Source of the DNA: Paracoccaceae bacterium
GTDB lineage: Bacteria > Pseudomonadota > Alphaproteobacteria > Rhodobacterales > Rhodobacteraceae
Length of the DNA stretch: 38,433 nucleotides
Reading direction: 5' to 3'
Assembly (NCBI GenBank): GCA_029247845.1
Contig: JAQWKM010000178.1
Location: 1-38,433 of the forward strand
Shown one piece after another: positions 8,679 through 18,289 of the stretch. The notes under the pieces were generated by a model that saw nothing but the letters and a program-made list of their open reading frames with translations, was not told the origin of the DNA and did no database searches. How positions within the stretch are numbered: position 1 is the first letter of the stretch; each line of letters opens with the position of its first letter. A program made the position numbers and the translations under genes.

Positions 8679-9517
8679 CTAACGATTCGCTCGGGCCATG
8701 AAGGCGATACGTTCGAATAGATGAACGTCCTGTTCGTTTTTGAGTAATGCACCATGAAGTTTGGGCAGCGCATTTGGGCCATCACGCTTGATGTCTTCGG
8801 GCGTTAAATCTTCTGCCAGTAGTAATTTCAACCAGTCTAGTACTTCTGATGTAGATGGTTTTTTCTTGATGCCCGGTTGATCACGCAGCTCAAAGAATTG
8901 CGTCAATGCTGTCGTTAGAAGTGATTCTTTGATATCGGCATGATGAACTTTCACAATCATTTTAAGCGTTTCCGTATCGGGAAAGCGTATATAATGGAAA
9001 AAGCAACGCCGCAAAAATGCGTCGGGAAGTTCTTTTTCGTTGTTGGATGTTATGATGACAATGGGTCGTTGTCTTGCGACAATTGTCTCACCAGTTTCGT
9101 ATACGTAAAACTCCATCTTGTCGAGTTCTTGTAACAGATCGTTGGGGAATTCGATATCTGCTTTATCGATTTCGTCAATAAGTAGAACGACCTTTTTGTC
9201 TGAGTCAAAGGCCTGCCATAGCTTGCCTTTGCGGATATAGTTTTTCACGTCGTGGACACGCTCTTCGCCAAGCTGGCTATCACGCAGACGGCTGACTGCG
9301 TCATACTCGTATAGACCTTGCTGTGCTTTGGTTGTGGACTTTATGTTCCACTCTATCATTTCTAGCTTGAGACCTTTTGCCACCTGTTTGGCAAGTTCGG
9401 TTTTTCCAGTTCCGGGTTCGCCTTTAATCAGTAACGGGCGCTCGAGCGTTACCGCGGCATTTACTGCAACTGTGAGATCTTCTGTTGCGACATAATCTTA
9501 GTACTGCTAAATTTCAT
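8679..9517 (-). pseudogene. MoxR-family AAA+ ATPase with an N-terminal frameshift
   Basis: From an ATG at 9517 the reading MKFSSTK then meets a one-base loss near 9497. In the shifted frame the expected sequence resumes as DYVATEDLTVAVNAAVTLERPLLI and runs uninterrupted to the stop. That frame holds the Walker A GEPGTGKTE, Walker B VVLLIDEIDKAD, sensor 1 IITSNN, and DAFLRRCFFHYIRFP with the arginine-finger region. A TAA precedes the resumed frame, and its first usable start is GTG at 9383, after Walker A, so the 234-aa ORF-track protein would lack ATP binding. MoxR ATPases pair with VWA proteins such as the one at 5765-6949. Everything after the lesion is well conserved, so the mutation is recent, a sequencing error, or bypassed by frameshifting. 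Confidence 0.8.
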
Positions 9518-9705
9518 GGTCTGCATCATTTCCTGTTTAAATTATATTTCTTTCGGTGCGATCCTAACGTGTTAATAAAATTGCTGCAATCTGTTGCTAT
9601 TGCCTAGTGACAATGACGTTGTGTTGCGATAACTGCAGATCACAATAGAATTGGAATGTGGAAGGACTGTGCGTGTCAGATTCTGACCTGCAAGAAGGAG
9701 CAAAA

Positions 9706-10128
9706 ATGAAGCAAGAAAAGTTTCTGCCAAAAAACTATGCTCCTGCTGATGACGAACCTTTTATGAACGATCGTCAGGTTGAATACTTCAAGGGCAAGCT
9801 GATGGATTGGAAAGCTGATCTATTATCGGAAACAAAAGATACCATTGAAGGTTTGCAACACGGTACGCGAAACATTCCGGATGTTGCAGATCGAGCTAGT
9901 GAAGAGACTGATCGCGCACTTGAGTTGCGGACAAGAGACCGCCAAAGAAAGTTGGTTTCAAAAATTGATGCTGCATTGCGACGGATAGCCGAGGGAGAGT
10001 ACGGATACTGTGAAGTGACTGGCGATCCAATTTCGCTTAAACGCCTCGATGCGCGTCCGATCGCAACTATGAGTCTTGAAGCTCAGGAGCGGCATGAGAG
10101 GCGTGAGAAAGTTCATCGCGACGATTGA
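9706..10128 (+). CDS. dksA: RNA polymerase-binding transcription factor DksA
   Basis: A 140-aa protein that binds the RNA polymerase secondary channel and, with ppGpp, adjusts rRNA and amino-acid promoters. The ATG at 9706 is chosen over the track start at 9658 because it has an AAGGAG site and gives the normal N-terminus (MKQEKFLPKNYAP). The coiled-coil tip motif DVADRA (residues 59-64) matches the functional DxxDxA of DksA. The C-terminal globular part reads YGYCEVTGDPISLKRLDARPIATMSLEAQE, so only one of the four zinc-ligand cysteines of E. coli DksA remains (Cys102). Cysteine-poor DksA versions are known in alphaproteobacteria. It stands alone and is followed by the monooxygenase gene. Confidence 0.92.
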   Translation: MKQEKFLPKNYAPADDEPFMNDRQVEYFKGKLMDWKADLLSETKDTIEGLQHGTRNIPDVADRASEETDRALELRTRDRQRKLVSKIDAALRRIAEGEYGYCEVTGDPISLKRLDARPIATMSLEAQERHERREKVHRDD

Positions 10129-10181
10129 TCGAATAAAACATACTTGGCCAAGGCCTAACTTTTATATGTTGTCGGTTTAGG

Positions 10182-11351
10182 ATGGCTGTTTTAGCTGACG
10201 CAGTTGTTGTTGGGGCTGGTATCGGTGGATTGGCTGCCGCACTGGCACTGAGCCAGCGCAATATAAACGTATGTGTGATAGAGCAGGCAGACAAGTTGCG
10301 CAATGTGGGCGCGGGCGTGCAAATTTCAGCCAACGGTTTTCGTGTTTTGACTGCACTGGGAATTGGTTCTGCGTGTTTAACTTCTGCTTTACAAGTGCGT
10401 GCCATTGAACTGATTGATCATAAATCGACGAAAACTGTTTGCGAGCTAGATCTTGAAAAATACAACAAGGGCCTGGTGCATCTTATGATGCATCGGGCAG
10501 ATCTGATAAATATACTCTTTAAGGCCTGCGTCGATGCTGGAGTTTCTTTTTTATTTGGGGAACGCGTGATGTCGGTATTAAACGATCCTAAGCCTGAGAT
10601 TGTCACAGCGTCAGATCGATATTGTCCCGAGGTGGTAATCTGCGCCGATGGTGTTCATTCAGTAGGACGTAAAAGTCTCCTTGGCCAAGTAGCGCCTTAT
10701 TTCACAGGGCATGTTGCATGGCGCGCACTGGTCCCTAACACAACCGATCACCCGGATGTTGCCAGAATATACATGGGTCCCAAAAAACATGTTGTCACTT
10801 ATCCGATACGGGATCGGTCTGTGCTTAACCTTGTTTTGATAGAAGAGCGTGATAGTTGGGCTAAAGAAAGCTGGTCAGAGCAGGGGGATTCCAACGCCCT
10901 GCGGCACTCGTTCTGCGAGTTCAATCTTGGGACTGATGATCTGCTATCTCATGTTCATGAGCCGTATCTTTGGGGACTGTTTCGTCATCCAGTTGCTCAG
11001 AAATGGCATGCGGGCGGCGTAGTACTTTTGGGAGATGCGGCACATCCAACGCTTCCTTTTATGGCGCAGGGGGCAAATCTAGCACTCGAGGATGCTTGGG
11101 TTCTTGCCAGATGTCTGTCTAAGACATCGGCGCAGGAAACATGTCTGCAGACCTACCAAGACATGCGTAAAAAGCGGGTTGAGCGTATTATCGCTGTGGC
11201 CGAAGGCAACGCCTGGAAATATCATCTTACTTTCCCGCCTCTCAGATGGGCAGCGCATAGAACTATGTGGGCGATGTCGGCGGTCATGCCGGGGCGTATG
11301 GTCGGGCAATTTGACTGGATATATCGCTATGATGTCACAGCAGAGCCATAA
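10182..11351 (+). CDS. FAD-dependent aromatic-type monooxygenase
   Basis: A 389-aa flavoprotein hydroxylase of the PHBH/salicylate hydroxylase group (class A monooxygenase). The Rossmann FAD motif VVVGAGIGGLAAALAL is at residues 8-23, the DG motif is VICADGVHSVGR around 150, and the second FAD/ribityl motif VVLLGDAAHPTLPFMAQGANLALED is near 280-305. It most resembles 3-hydroxybenzoate 6-hydroxylase or salicylate hydroxylase-like proteins, but the substrate cannot be told from sequence. The gene begins 53 bp after dksA. It is intact, unlike several accessory genes nearby. It could alternatively act in a biosynthetic hydroxylation. Confidence 0.85.
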   Translation: MAVLADAVVVGAGIGGLAAALALSQRNINVCVIEQADKLRNVGAGVQISANGFRVLTALGIGSACLTSALQVRAIELIDHKSTKTVCELDLEKYNKGLVHLMMHRADLINILFKACVDAGVSFLFGERVMSVLNDPKPEIVTASDRYCPEVVICADGVHSVGRKSLLGQVAPYFTGHVAWRALVPNTTDHPDVARIYMGPKKHVVTYPIRDRSVLNLVLIEERDSWAKESWSEQGDSNALRHSFCEFNLGTDDLLSHVHEPYLWGLFRHPVAQKWHAGGVVLLGDAAHPTLPFMAQGANLALEDAWVLARCLSKTSAQETCLQTYQDMRKKRVERIIAVAEGNAWKYHLTFPPLRWAAHRTMWAMSAVMPGRMVGQFDWIYRYDVTAEP

Positions 11352-11457
11352 TAATTAGTCTTGCAAAGCGCAGCCTATCAAGCAATTTAGGATTTGGTTG
11401 ACGTCTTCTTGGAACATAAAATTATCGCTGAACTAATTTTTGATGATGCCTACTGTG

Positions 11458-12410
11458 CTAAGGCATCTTATGAAAGCATGAAAACAGGAGTCCGTCTGTA
11501 ACTGCAAACCCAAGAGCAATGATCGCAAAGCCTATCAAGGCTTCAGGCCCGACCTGTTCATCAAGAAATAACAGACCCAGACAAATGGCAAACGGTGGAA
11601 TTAGAAGAGTGACGAGTAATAAATTAGCCGCACCCGCACGCGCAAGTATGGCAAAGTAGAGGACATAGGCCAATGCTGTTGATAAGAATGCTACGCCAAT
11701 CAGGGCCGCCCACGAATTTTTAGAGATTTCTAGGTTTGGGGGACCATCAACCCAAAATACAATTGGAACCATTAATAGAGTACTGCCAATAAGCATACCG
11801 AGGGCATTCACAGAGGGGGTTGTCCAGTAAGCGCTACCCTTCCCCAAACTCCTGCAAAAGCATATGACAAAGCCGCGCCAAGGATCGCCAACTGAGCCAG
11901 ATTTCCCAAATCGAACTCAGTCAACGCACTTGGTCCAATGATGCAGGACACACCGATTAGGCCCAGTGCGGTGCTGATAATTTTCTTTGTCGTCAAAGGT
12001 TCTTCTGCAAGCAATAGCCCTGTGACGACTGCAGCAAATATTGCAGTCATTGCATTCAAAATAGAAGCCAAGCCGCTGTCAATTTGTGTCTAGCCCCAGA
12101 AAATCAGGGAAAACGGCAGGGCGTTATTCAGGGCGCTCATCACCAAATAAGCTAGCCAAATCCGTGCCGAAACGGGGTCTTTTATTCCTTTAACTGCGAC
12201 TATCAGCAATAGTATTGGCACTGCCCAGATCACTCTATGAAGCGTTACGGTGAGTGGTGGCACTTCCCGAAGTGCGATTTCGGCAAAGAAAAACGATCCT
12301 CCCCAAACGGCCGCGAGGGACGATAGCATTATCAGGGATTTTAAATCGAATATTCGCGTGGAAGAGGGCGTCACGTTGATTGGTCCGGACACGTTTATTG
12401 TTAGCGCCAA
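11458..12410 (-). pseudogene. EamA/DMT-family transporter, broken
   Basis: Three consecutive minus-strand ORFs (12090-12410, 11808-12071, 11458-11847) are parts of one ten-helix drug/metabolite transporter. The first has the EamA opening VWGGSFFFAEIALREVPPLT. An in-frame TAG (12090-12092) splits FWG from TQIDSGLASILNAMTAIFAAVVTGLLLAEEPL. The frame then changes around 11815-11850 between YAFAGVWGR and NALGMLIGSTLLMVPIV, after which the C-terminal repeat continues through ALAYVLYFAILARAGAANLLLVTLLIPPFA to the end. One nonsense codon plus one frameshift make function very unlikely. Codon 28 of the first ORF (ATG) was probably the original start. Substrate unknown. Confidence 0.88.
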
Positions 12411-12580
12411 TCTATGTTCGTCTGGATTAAAAACGCGACCCGTTTCTTGCTAATTAGGCGTTGGAACGTAGCGTTATTTCCCACAAACAGTGGTTTTGAC
12501 AGCGGCTCTTGTCAGTTTTTGGGCGTTAAAACCTTGTAATGCGCTTCAAATAGCCGTTAAATAATTTTTTTTAAAACGCT

Positions 12581-13360
12581 CTAATTATCTAGTTTGACCC
12601 AAACGGGAACATGATCAGATGGTTTTTCGCGATCCCGCACATGTTTATCGATCTGGCAATCGACCAACATATCCGCACAAGATGGCGTCATCAGAATATG
12701 GTCAATCCGTATGCCATCGTTGCGGTTCCATGCGCCGGCTTGATAATCCCAGAAACTATATTGCCCCGGTGACGGGTTGCGGGCGCGGAACGCATCGGTA
12801 AAGCCAAGCGCAACAATCCGGCGGAATGCATCTCTACTTTGAGGCAGAAACAAAGCGTCATTGGTCCAGACTTGGGGCGTTGCGGCATCTTCTGGCTGCG
12901 GGATTATATTGTAGTCACCGGCCATCAATGCGGGCATTTCTGACTGCATTAAATCTTGGGCGCGGTTATATAGTCTTTCCATCCAGCTGAGTTTGTAATC
13001 GTATTTAGGCCCCGGAGCAGGGTTGCCATTTGGCAGGTAAAGGCCACAGATATGCAGAGCTTGCTGACCAATCACTGTGGCTTCGATCCATCTGGCCTGT
13101 TCGTCGCTGTCGTCGCCGGGCAGACCGAAGCGAATATTTTCCAGTGGCTGCTTTGAAAGAATGGCAACGCCGTTAAAGGACTTTTGTCCGTGGGTGTAAA
13201 CATTATAGCCCCGATGTTCGAAAAGCTCGCGTGGAAAGCCTTCGTCGACTGATTTGACCTCTTGCAATAGAGCGATATCTGGTTGGGCTTCATCGAGCCA
13301 GTCGCCCAGTGCATTGATGCGCGCTTTTATACCGTTAATGTTAAATGTCGCAATTTTCAT
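12581..13360 (-). CDS. xthA: Exodeoxyribonuclease III (AP endonuclease)
   Basis: A 259-aa DNA-repair nuclease of the exonuclease III/APE1 family that cleaves at abasic sites and removes 3' blocking groups. The ATG at 13360 gives the standard N-terminus MKIATFNINGIKARINAL; the track start at 13513 is an unlikely upstream extension. Catalytic features visible are Asn7 in FNIN, Glu34 in LLQEVKS, GLYLPNGNP in the middle, AGDYNI, RIDHILMT and the terminal SDHVPVWVKL with the catalytic Asp-His pair. Length is typical. It is separated by 170 bp from the transporter pseudogene downstream. Confidence 0.95.
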   Translation of the reverse strand: MKIATFNINGIKARINALGDWLDEAQPDIALLQEVKSVDEGFPRELFEHRGYNVYTHGQKSFNGVAILSKQPLENIRFGLPGDDSDEQARWIEATVIGQQALHICGLYLPNGNPAPGPKYDYKLSWMERLYNRAQDLMQSEMPALMAGDYNIIPQPEDAATPQVWTNDALFLPQSRDAFRRIVALGFTDAFRARNPSPGQYSFWDYQAGAWNRNDGIRIDHILMTPSCADMLVDCQIDKHVRDREKPSDHVPVWVKLDN

Positions 13361-13589
13361 GAAAAGCCTCTTAGATCGTTGGGTCGATCCATAGCTGAAA
13401 ATTGCATCTAGGCACAAATGATTCGGGCTATTTTCCCTGAGAAATATAAATAAATAATCAAGATAAAAAAATACTTTCACAACTTTAACGCTTAAGTCCC
13501 AAGTGTAAAGCAAGTAAAAATAATATCGTCTTCTAAAAATACACCTTTAGATTGCATTAAGTGACCTCATTAACAAGGTGTCTATCAAA

Positions 13590-13829
13590 ATGACCACTTT
13601 GAAACTGAAAACAACTGTTCTTGAATTACTGATCTACGATACAGATATGCGCAATGTAGCTGGCAATGAATTATTTTTTTCCTGTGCGACGCCCACCGCT
13701 GACACACATCTCTTAGATTGCGGTGCGACAGAACTTTTCTTCCCTTTCTCTGAGCCTGTTAAAGCCTGGGCCAAAATCAAATCTGATTTTAAATCCCACA
13801 CAAAATCTGATCAATCAAATCGCTTTTGA
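13590..13829 (+). CDS. Hypothetical small protein, 79 aa
   Basis: An open frame with an AAGG site upstream encodes MTTLKLKTTVLELLIYDTDM and continues through NELFFSCATPTADTHLLDCG to a polar, lysine- and serine-rich tail. No transmembrane segment or signal peptide is evident, and I recognise no family. The track also offers a GTG start at 13578, but its spacing from the ribosome site is too short. The DNA after it is decayed, so this could be a truncated remnant rather than a working gene. Moderate to low confidence that it is expressed. Confidence 0.4.
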   Translation: MTTLKLKTTVLELLIYDTDMRNVAGNELFFSCATPTADTHLLDCGATELFFPFSEPVKAWAKIKSDFKSHTKSDQSNRF

Positions 13830-13935
13830 CCTAAGGTCAGAACCGCAGATGCTTCCTCACGGAAGTCCCTAAAATACTATATGCGGTTCACTTAACCTTC
13901 TTACCTTAAATTAAGGGAATAAAGCCAGGTCTAAT

Positions 13936-14319
13936 GTGGTTGAATTGAAATTTCCGGATCGCAATAACTCTAAACACGACAGGGTGGCAGCTACATTGCA
14001 GAACTTTGCTGATAATCGGCGTTTGGATCAGGAATTATTTTGGTTGAAGGATAACGGAGAGCTTTTAAATATATTTTGAACATATAAAGTTACTGCGGCT
14101 TGGATCAATTGCAAGCGCATCAAAGTTTTTATGATACTGTTGGACACTTTCTTTCATTTTTACACAATATAAGCGTTTTTAAGGTCAATTACTGAGGACC
14201 TTTTGGAACTGGGGTTTGAAAAAGGCAAATTTGAAATCATAGAAAAAATTGACCTAAATGCTGATTTTCTGTCGGGTGGCTGTATCGTAATAGACTTTGC
14301 TGGTATTGAGCATAACTAA
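13936..14319 (+). pseudogene. Remnant of a conserved hypothetical protein
   Basis: Fragments in successive frames read as one small protein. VVELKFPDRNNSKHDR and ATLQNFADNRRLDQELFWLKDNGELLNIF stop at 14077-14079. HQSFYDTVGHFLSFLHNISVF is in another frame, and LRSITEDLLELGFEKGKFEIIEKIDL leads to a TAA at 14317-14319. The order and content remind me of a short uncharacterised roseobacter family (possibly the one called DUF6902) in which a similar FWLKENAELLN stretch is followed by FYxxLxxRxxFFPQYYRFLLS. This is from memory and needs a search. At least two lesions separate the pieces. Confidence 0.5.
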
Positions 14320-14320
14320 G

Positions 14321-14347
14321 GCTGGGAAAACTAGATTGTTTCTCAGC
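14321..14347 (+). terminator. Rho-independent-type hairpin after the decayed gene
   Basis: GCTGGGAAA (14321-14329) pairs with TTTCTCAGC (14339-14347) as a 9-bp stem with one G-T pair and a 9-base loop, followed by a weak T-rich stretch (TTTCTGCTT). It begins two bases after the stop of the 13936-14319 remnant, so it is probably that gene's surviving terminator. Confidence 0.5.
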
Positions 14348-14781
14348 TTTCTGCTTATACAGTTTCAGTGTGATCGGGATCTCGAGATGAAGGTGATTAC
14401 TATAAGTATCTTATTTGTAAATGGCTTATGAAGCTTCGGGATAAAAAGAGATATTCAAAAATAAAATAAACAGGAAAGAAATGAGATTCCTACACGCGTA
14501 CCCGCCTATTTTTGCCCTCAGAGGAATGTCGGACAGCAATTTTTCAATTGGATGAAAACTGCAGAACAAAATGTGATAAGATGCGAGGGCAGATTTCAAT
14601 CGATTTATCTGAGGAAGGCTATAATGTTCTGCGTATTACTAAGGAAGCCTATGATAAGTCAAGGTTTTTTAGTAACTCCGTCCACAGTAATGTTATTTGT
14701 CCCACTCTCCACCAACGTCGCTGGCACTATTATGCCAGATTTGATCGGCGCATAAGGCTCTGAAACTTGAAGGCCATGATC
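14348..14781. other. Stretch with no secure gene
   Basis: About 430 bases between the hairpin and erpA. Two overlapping plus-strand ORFs (14512-14763 and 14552-14755) exist. Neither has a convincing ribosome site nor a recognisable domain, and they contradict each other. It may be eroded coding DNA. I see no RNA gene here. Confidence 0.4.
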
Positions 14782-15105
14782 TTACATCGAAAAGCTTGTG
14801 CCGCAACCGCAAGAACTTGTGGCATTGGGGTTTTCGATGATAAAGCGCGCACCGATCAACTCTTCTGAAAAATCGATCACTGCATTGTGTAGGAACGGAA
14901 GCGACGTACTATCCACGACGACTGCCTGCCCATTGCCATTAAGAACAAGATCGCCTTCCGTTTTGGTATCTAGCAGAATATCGTACTGAAACCCTGAGCA
15001 ACCACCACCCGCAACTGCAATTCGTAAGGCCATTCCCTCGTCGGCTGCGCCTATTTCGGCCAGCCTTTCAAAAGCGCGTTCGGTCACTTTTGGTGGTAAA
15101 TTCAT
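14782..15105 (-). CDS. erpA: Iron-sulfur cluster insertion protein ErpA
   Basis: A 107-aa A-type carrier (HesB/IscA/ErpA fold) that delivers Fe-S clusters to apoproteins. The three cluster-binding cysteines are present: Cys36 in GGGCSGFQY and Cys99/Cys101 in SSCGCGTSFSM. FIIENPNATSSCGCG is the standard C-terminal motif. The ATG at 15105 gives the usual length. It is divergent from dgt across an 81-bp intergenic region that should hold both promoters. ErpA versus another A-type carrier cannot be fully separated by sequence alone; the erpA/dgt arrangement supports ErpA. Confidence 0.93.
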   Translation of the reverse strand: MNLPPKVTERAFERLAEIGAADEGMALRIAVAGGGCSGFQYDILLDTKTEGDLVLNGNGQAVVVDSTSLPFLHNAVIDFSEELIGARFIIENPNATSSCGCGTSFSM

Positions 15106-15186
15106 TTTTGATGCTCCAAAAGGTTAACTCTTCCGACAACTGTTAATATACTACCTATAATATCATATAACAAGGAAGGCCGGTAA

Positions 15187-16335
15187 ATGGGTGAAATTTT
15201 CTGTTCCGACCCTCAGTTCAGCCGCGGACGGCTATTCTCAGAGGAAGAAAGTACGTTTCGATCGGCCTATCAGCGCGATCGAGATCGCATAATTCACAGT
15301 AGCGCTTTCCGGCGGTTAAAGCACAAAACCCAAGTTTTTATTGAGCATGAGGGGGATTATTATCGCACGCGTCTAACTCATTCTATCGAAGTGGCTCAAG
15401 TGGCGCGCACAATCTCGGGTGTTTTGGGGCTAAATTCTGAATTGACCGAAGCCGTTGCGCTGGCCCATGATCTTGGTCATCCCCCATTTGGCCATACAGG
15501 AGAGGACGCGCTTAATGAGCTTATGGCACCTCACGGTGGCTTTGATCACAATGCCCAGGCCTTGAGGATCGTGACAAGGCTTGAACGCCATTATGCCGAT
15601 TTTGATGGGCTTAACTTGACGTGGGAAACCTTGGAAGGGATTGCCAAGCATAATGGGCCGGTTACTGGCGAACTTCCTTATGCCCTGAGTGATTACAACG
15701 ATATTCATGATCTGGAATTAGACAGCTATGCCAGTGCCGAAGCCCAAGTAGCGGCCTTAGCAGACGATATTGCCTATAATAGTCATGACCTGCACGATGG
15801 TCTAAGGGCAGAATTATTCTCGACGGACGAACTTGCTGAATTACCCGTCTTGAATGACTGTTTTGCAAGGGTGGACACAAAATATCCGGATTTGAACTAT
15901 TACCGGCGCCGCCACGAAGCGCTGCGGCGGTTTTTTGGGGTTTTAGTCGAAGATGTGATGTCTGTCAGTCAAGCCAATCTAAACGATCTGCGCCCTCAGA
16001 GTGCATCGGATGTGCGCTGGGCCGCTCGACCAATGGTTCAATTCTCCGGTCCGCTTTGGGCTGATCTTAAAGTGATACGCAAGTTTCTATTTCACCGCAT
16101 GTACCGTGCGCCCAGTGTCATAATAATGCGGAAAGAAGTTACCAAGGCTGTGAACGACCTATTCTCCTTGTTCATGAAGCAGACCGATCTTTTGCCCAAA
16201 CAGTGGCGCAAAGATGTTGCTGAAGTTGAGGATGAAACTGCCTTGGCGCGTATTGTGGCTGATTATATCTCTGGCATGACAGATCGGTTCGCACTTCAGG
16301 AACATAAAAGGCTGTTTGAAGGGGGGAAGATTTAA
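15187..16335 (+). CDS. dgt: Deoxyguanosinetriphosphate triphosphohydrolase-like protein (HD domain)
   Basis: A 382-aa HD-superfamily dNTP triphosphohydrolase that splits dNTPs to nucleoside and triphosphate, limiting dNTP pools. The N-terminal SSAFRRLKHKTQVF and RTRLTHSIEVAQVAR stretches hold the first His (His65), HDLGHPPFGHTGED at 94-107 is the HD motif, and the last metal ligand is in LADDIAYNSHD. Length matches the type 2 subfamily annotated as Dgt-like. It heads the plus-strand run dgt-argS-SPOR-nagZ-scpA-scpB. Substrate preference among dNTPs is not visible in the sequence. Confidence 0.93.
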   Translation: MGEIFCSDPQFSRGRLFSEEESTFRSAYQRDRDRIIHSSAFRRLKHKTQVFIEHEGDYYRTRLTHSIEVAQVARTISGVLGLNSELTEAVALAHDLGHPPFGHTGEDALNELMAPHGGFDHNAQALRIVTRLERHYADFDGLNLTWETLEGIAKHNGPVTGELPYALSDYNDIHDLELDSYASAEAQVAALADDIAYNSHDLHDGLRAELFSTDELAELPVLNDCFARVDTKYPDLNYYRRRHEALRRFFGVLVEDVMSVSQANLNDLRPQSASDVRWAARPMVQFSGPLWADLKVIRKFLFHRMYRAPSVIIMRKEVTKAVNDLFSLFMKQTDLLPKQWRKDVAEVEDETALARIVADYISGMTDRFALQEHKRLFEGGKI

Positions 16336-16467
16336 GCGGTCTGTCGGATACTGCTACCATCGGGTGTTATGCATTTGGGTTAGCCCGTTTTTCTGGGGGA
16401 TGCAAAGAGTCAGATTGACCTTGACGGATAGCGTGATAAACCGCCTTCAACTCAAGGATTGCTTATT

Positions 16468-18213
16468 ATGAACCTCTTTTCCGATATTCGTGCCTTAGTG
16501 ATAGGAACGCTCGAGATGATGACCAAAGAGGGTGATCTGCCCGATGGGTTGAGTTTTGGCAATGTAACAGTGGAACCTCCACGTGATCCGCTACACGGCG
16601 AGATGGCAACCAATGCAGCTATGGTTTTGGCAAAGCCTGCAGGGCAAAAGCCACGCGATATTGCCCAAAAACTTGTTAGCATTTTGAGTACGGATGACAG
16701 AATTATATCTGTGGACATTGCGGGACCAGGTTTTTTGAACCTTTGTATTGTTCCTCATGTTTGGCAGTCACTGGTCAAAGAGGTGCTTTCGTCAGGCCGC
16801 GCCTACGGCACGTCCGCGATGGGGGCTGGCCAAACAGTGAATGTCGAATACGTTAGCGCCAATCCGACAGGGCCGCTGCATGTTGGACATACGCGCGGCG
16901 CGGTTTTTGGGGATGCATTGGCTGGCTTGCTTGATTATGCCGGTTATGACGTCACGCGCGAATACTATGTCAATGATGGTGGCTCTCAAGTCGACGTGTT
17001 GGCCCGGTCGGTTTATCTGCGCTATTTAGAAGCGCATGGGCAGGAGGTTGCTTTCGAAGACGGCACTTATCCGGGGGATTACCTGATCCCCCTCGGTCAA
17101 GCTTTGAAAAACAAAGTCGGCGACGCTTATCTGGATCAGGGCGAGCAGTTCTGGCTTGCTGAAATCAGGGAATACGCCACTGAGGCCATGATGGGAATGA
17201 TCCGAGATGATCTCGCTATGCTTGGTGTGAGCATGGATTCATTTTTTAGCGAAAAATCTCTTTATGGAACAGGTGCGATCGAAGCAGCCATCGACAGTCT
17301 TCGCGCCAAGGGGCTGATTTATGAAGGTGTGCTTGAACTGCCCAAAGGCAAAAAATCCGAAGATTGGGAGCCGCGCGAACAAACCCTCTTTAAATCCACC
17401 GATCACGGAGATGATGTCGATCGTCCTGTTATGAAGTCAGACGGAAGCTGGACCTATTTTGCCCCTGATGTTGCCTATCATGCCGATAAGGTGAACCGGG
17501 GCTATGATCTTTTGATCAATGTTTTTGGGGCCGACCACGGCGGCTATGTCAAAAGGATGAAGGCGGCGGTCTCGGCGCTTTCTAGGGGGAAAATTCCACT
17601 CGACATAAAATTGACCCAGCTGGTCAGACTTTTCAAAGATGGTGAACCGTTTAAAATGTCCAAAAGGGCAGGGAACTTTGTTACTCTGCGCGATGTGGTG
17701 GATCAAGTGGGGGCAGATGTGACCCGTTTTGTAATGCTCACGCGCAAGAATGATGCGCCTCTTGATTTTGATTTTAATAAAGTGCTTGAGCAATCCCGCG
17801 AAAACCCGGTCTATTATGTACAATACGCCCATGCGCGGGGATACAGCGTGCAAAGACGTGCTGCTGAAGCTGGAATAAACGTGGATATTGCAACTCTTGG
17901 GGTGGCCGATTTATCTCGCCTCAGCCATGAGGCTGAGTTAGTAGTGATCCGTAGATTGGCAGAATGGCCCCGTTTGATCGAGATAGCAGCGCGCACAAAT
18001 GAACCTCATCGCGTGGCGTTTTACCTTTACGAATTAGCCAGTGATTTGCATGCATTATGGAATAAAGGTAATGAGGAGCCTGCTCTCCGTTTCCTCCAAG
18101 AGGACGATCCGGACACATCACAAGCAAAAATTGCCCTCGTACAGGCTGTTTGTGTTGTTATTTCTGCAGGTCTTGGTATTCTAGGTGTGAAACCGGTGGA
18201 AGAAATGCGCTAA
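16468..18213 (+). CDS. argS: Arginyl-tRNA synthetase
   Basis: A 581-aa class I aminoacyl-tRNA synthetase charging tRNA-Arg. The N-terminal additional domain occupies the first 110 or so residues. The HIGH-type motif is HVGHTRG (138-144), preceded by VSANPTGPL. The KMSK-type motif [12 protein letters not shown] begins at residue 396, and the anticodon-binding helical domain forms the C-terminus ([13 protein letters not shown] onward). The ATG at 16468 has an AAGGA site and gives the standard start [11 protein letters not shown]; the track start at 16459 is a TTG extension. It lies 132 bp after dgt and is essential and intact. Confidence 0.97.
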   Translation: MNLFSDIRALVIGTLEMMTKEGDLPDGLSFGNVTVEPPRDPLHGEMATNAAMVLAKPAGQKPRDIAQKLVSILSTDDRIISVDIAGPGFLNLCIVPHVWQSLVKEVLSSGRAYGTSAMGAGQTVNVEYVSANPTGPLHVGHTRGAVFGDALAGLLDYAGYDVTREYYVNDGGSQVDVLARSVYLRYLEAHGQEVAFEDGTYPGDYLIPLGQALKNKVGDAYLDQGEQFWLAEIREYATEAMMGMIRDDLAMLGVSMDSFFSEKSLYGTGAIEAAIDSLRAKGLIYEGVLELPKGKKSEDWEPREQTLFKSTDHGDDVDRPVMKSDGSWTYFAPDVAYHADKVNRGYDLLINVFGADHGGYVKRMKAAVSALSRGKIPLDIKLTQLVRLFKDGEPFKMSKRAGNFVTLRDVVDQVGADVTRFVMLTRKNDAPLDFDFNKVLEQSRENPVYYVQYAHARGYSVQRRAAEAGINVDIATLGVADLSRLSHEAELVVIRRLAEWPRLIEIAARTNEPHRVAFYLYELASDLHALWNKGNEEPALRFLQEDDPDTSQAKIALVQAVCVVISAGLGILGVKPVEEMR

Positions 18214-18289
18214 AATAAGGCGCTAACTGTCGGCATGAGGCAATATAACCGTTTCCTTGAATTTAATTTGGGGCATAGCGGAGGGCAGT

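Noticed and set aside
8679-9383. A functional short MoxR starting at GTG 9383
   Set aside because: It would begin after the Walker A motif and could not bind ATP, while the upstream in-frame sequence is plainly MoxR.
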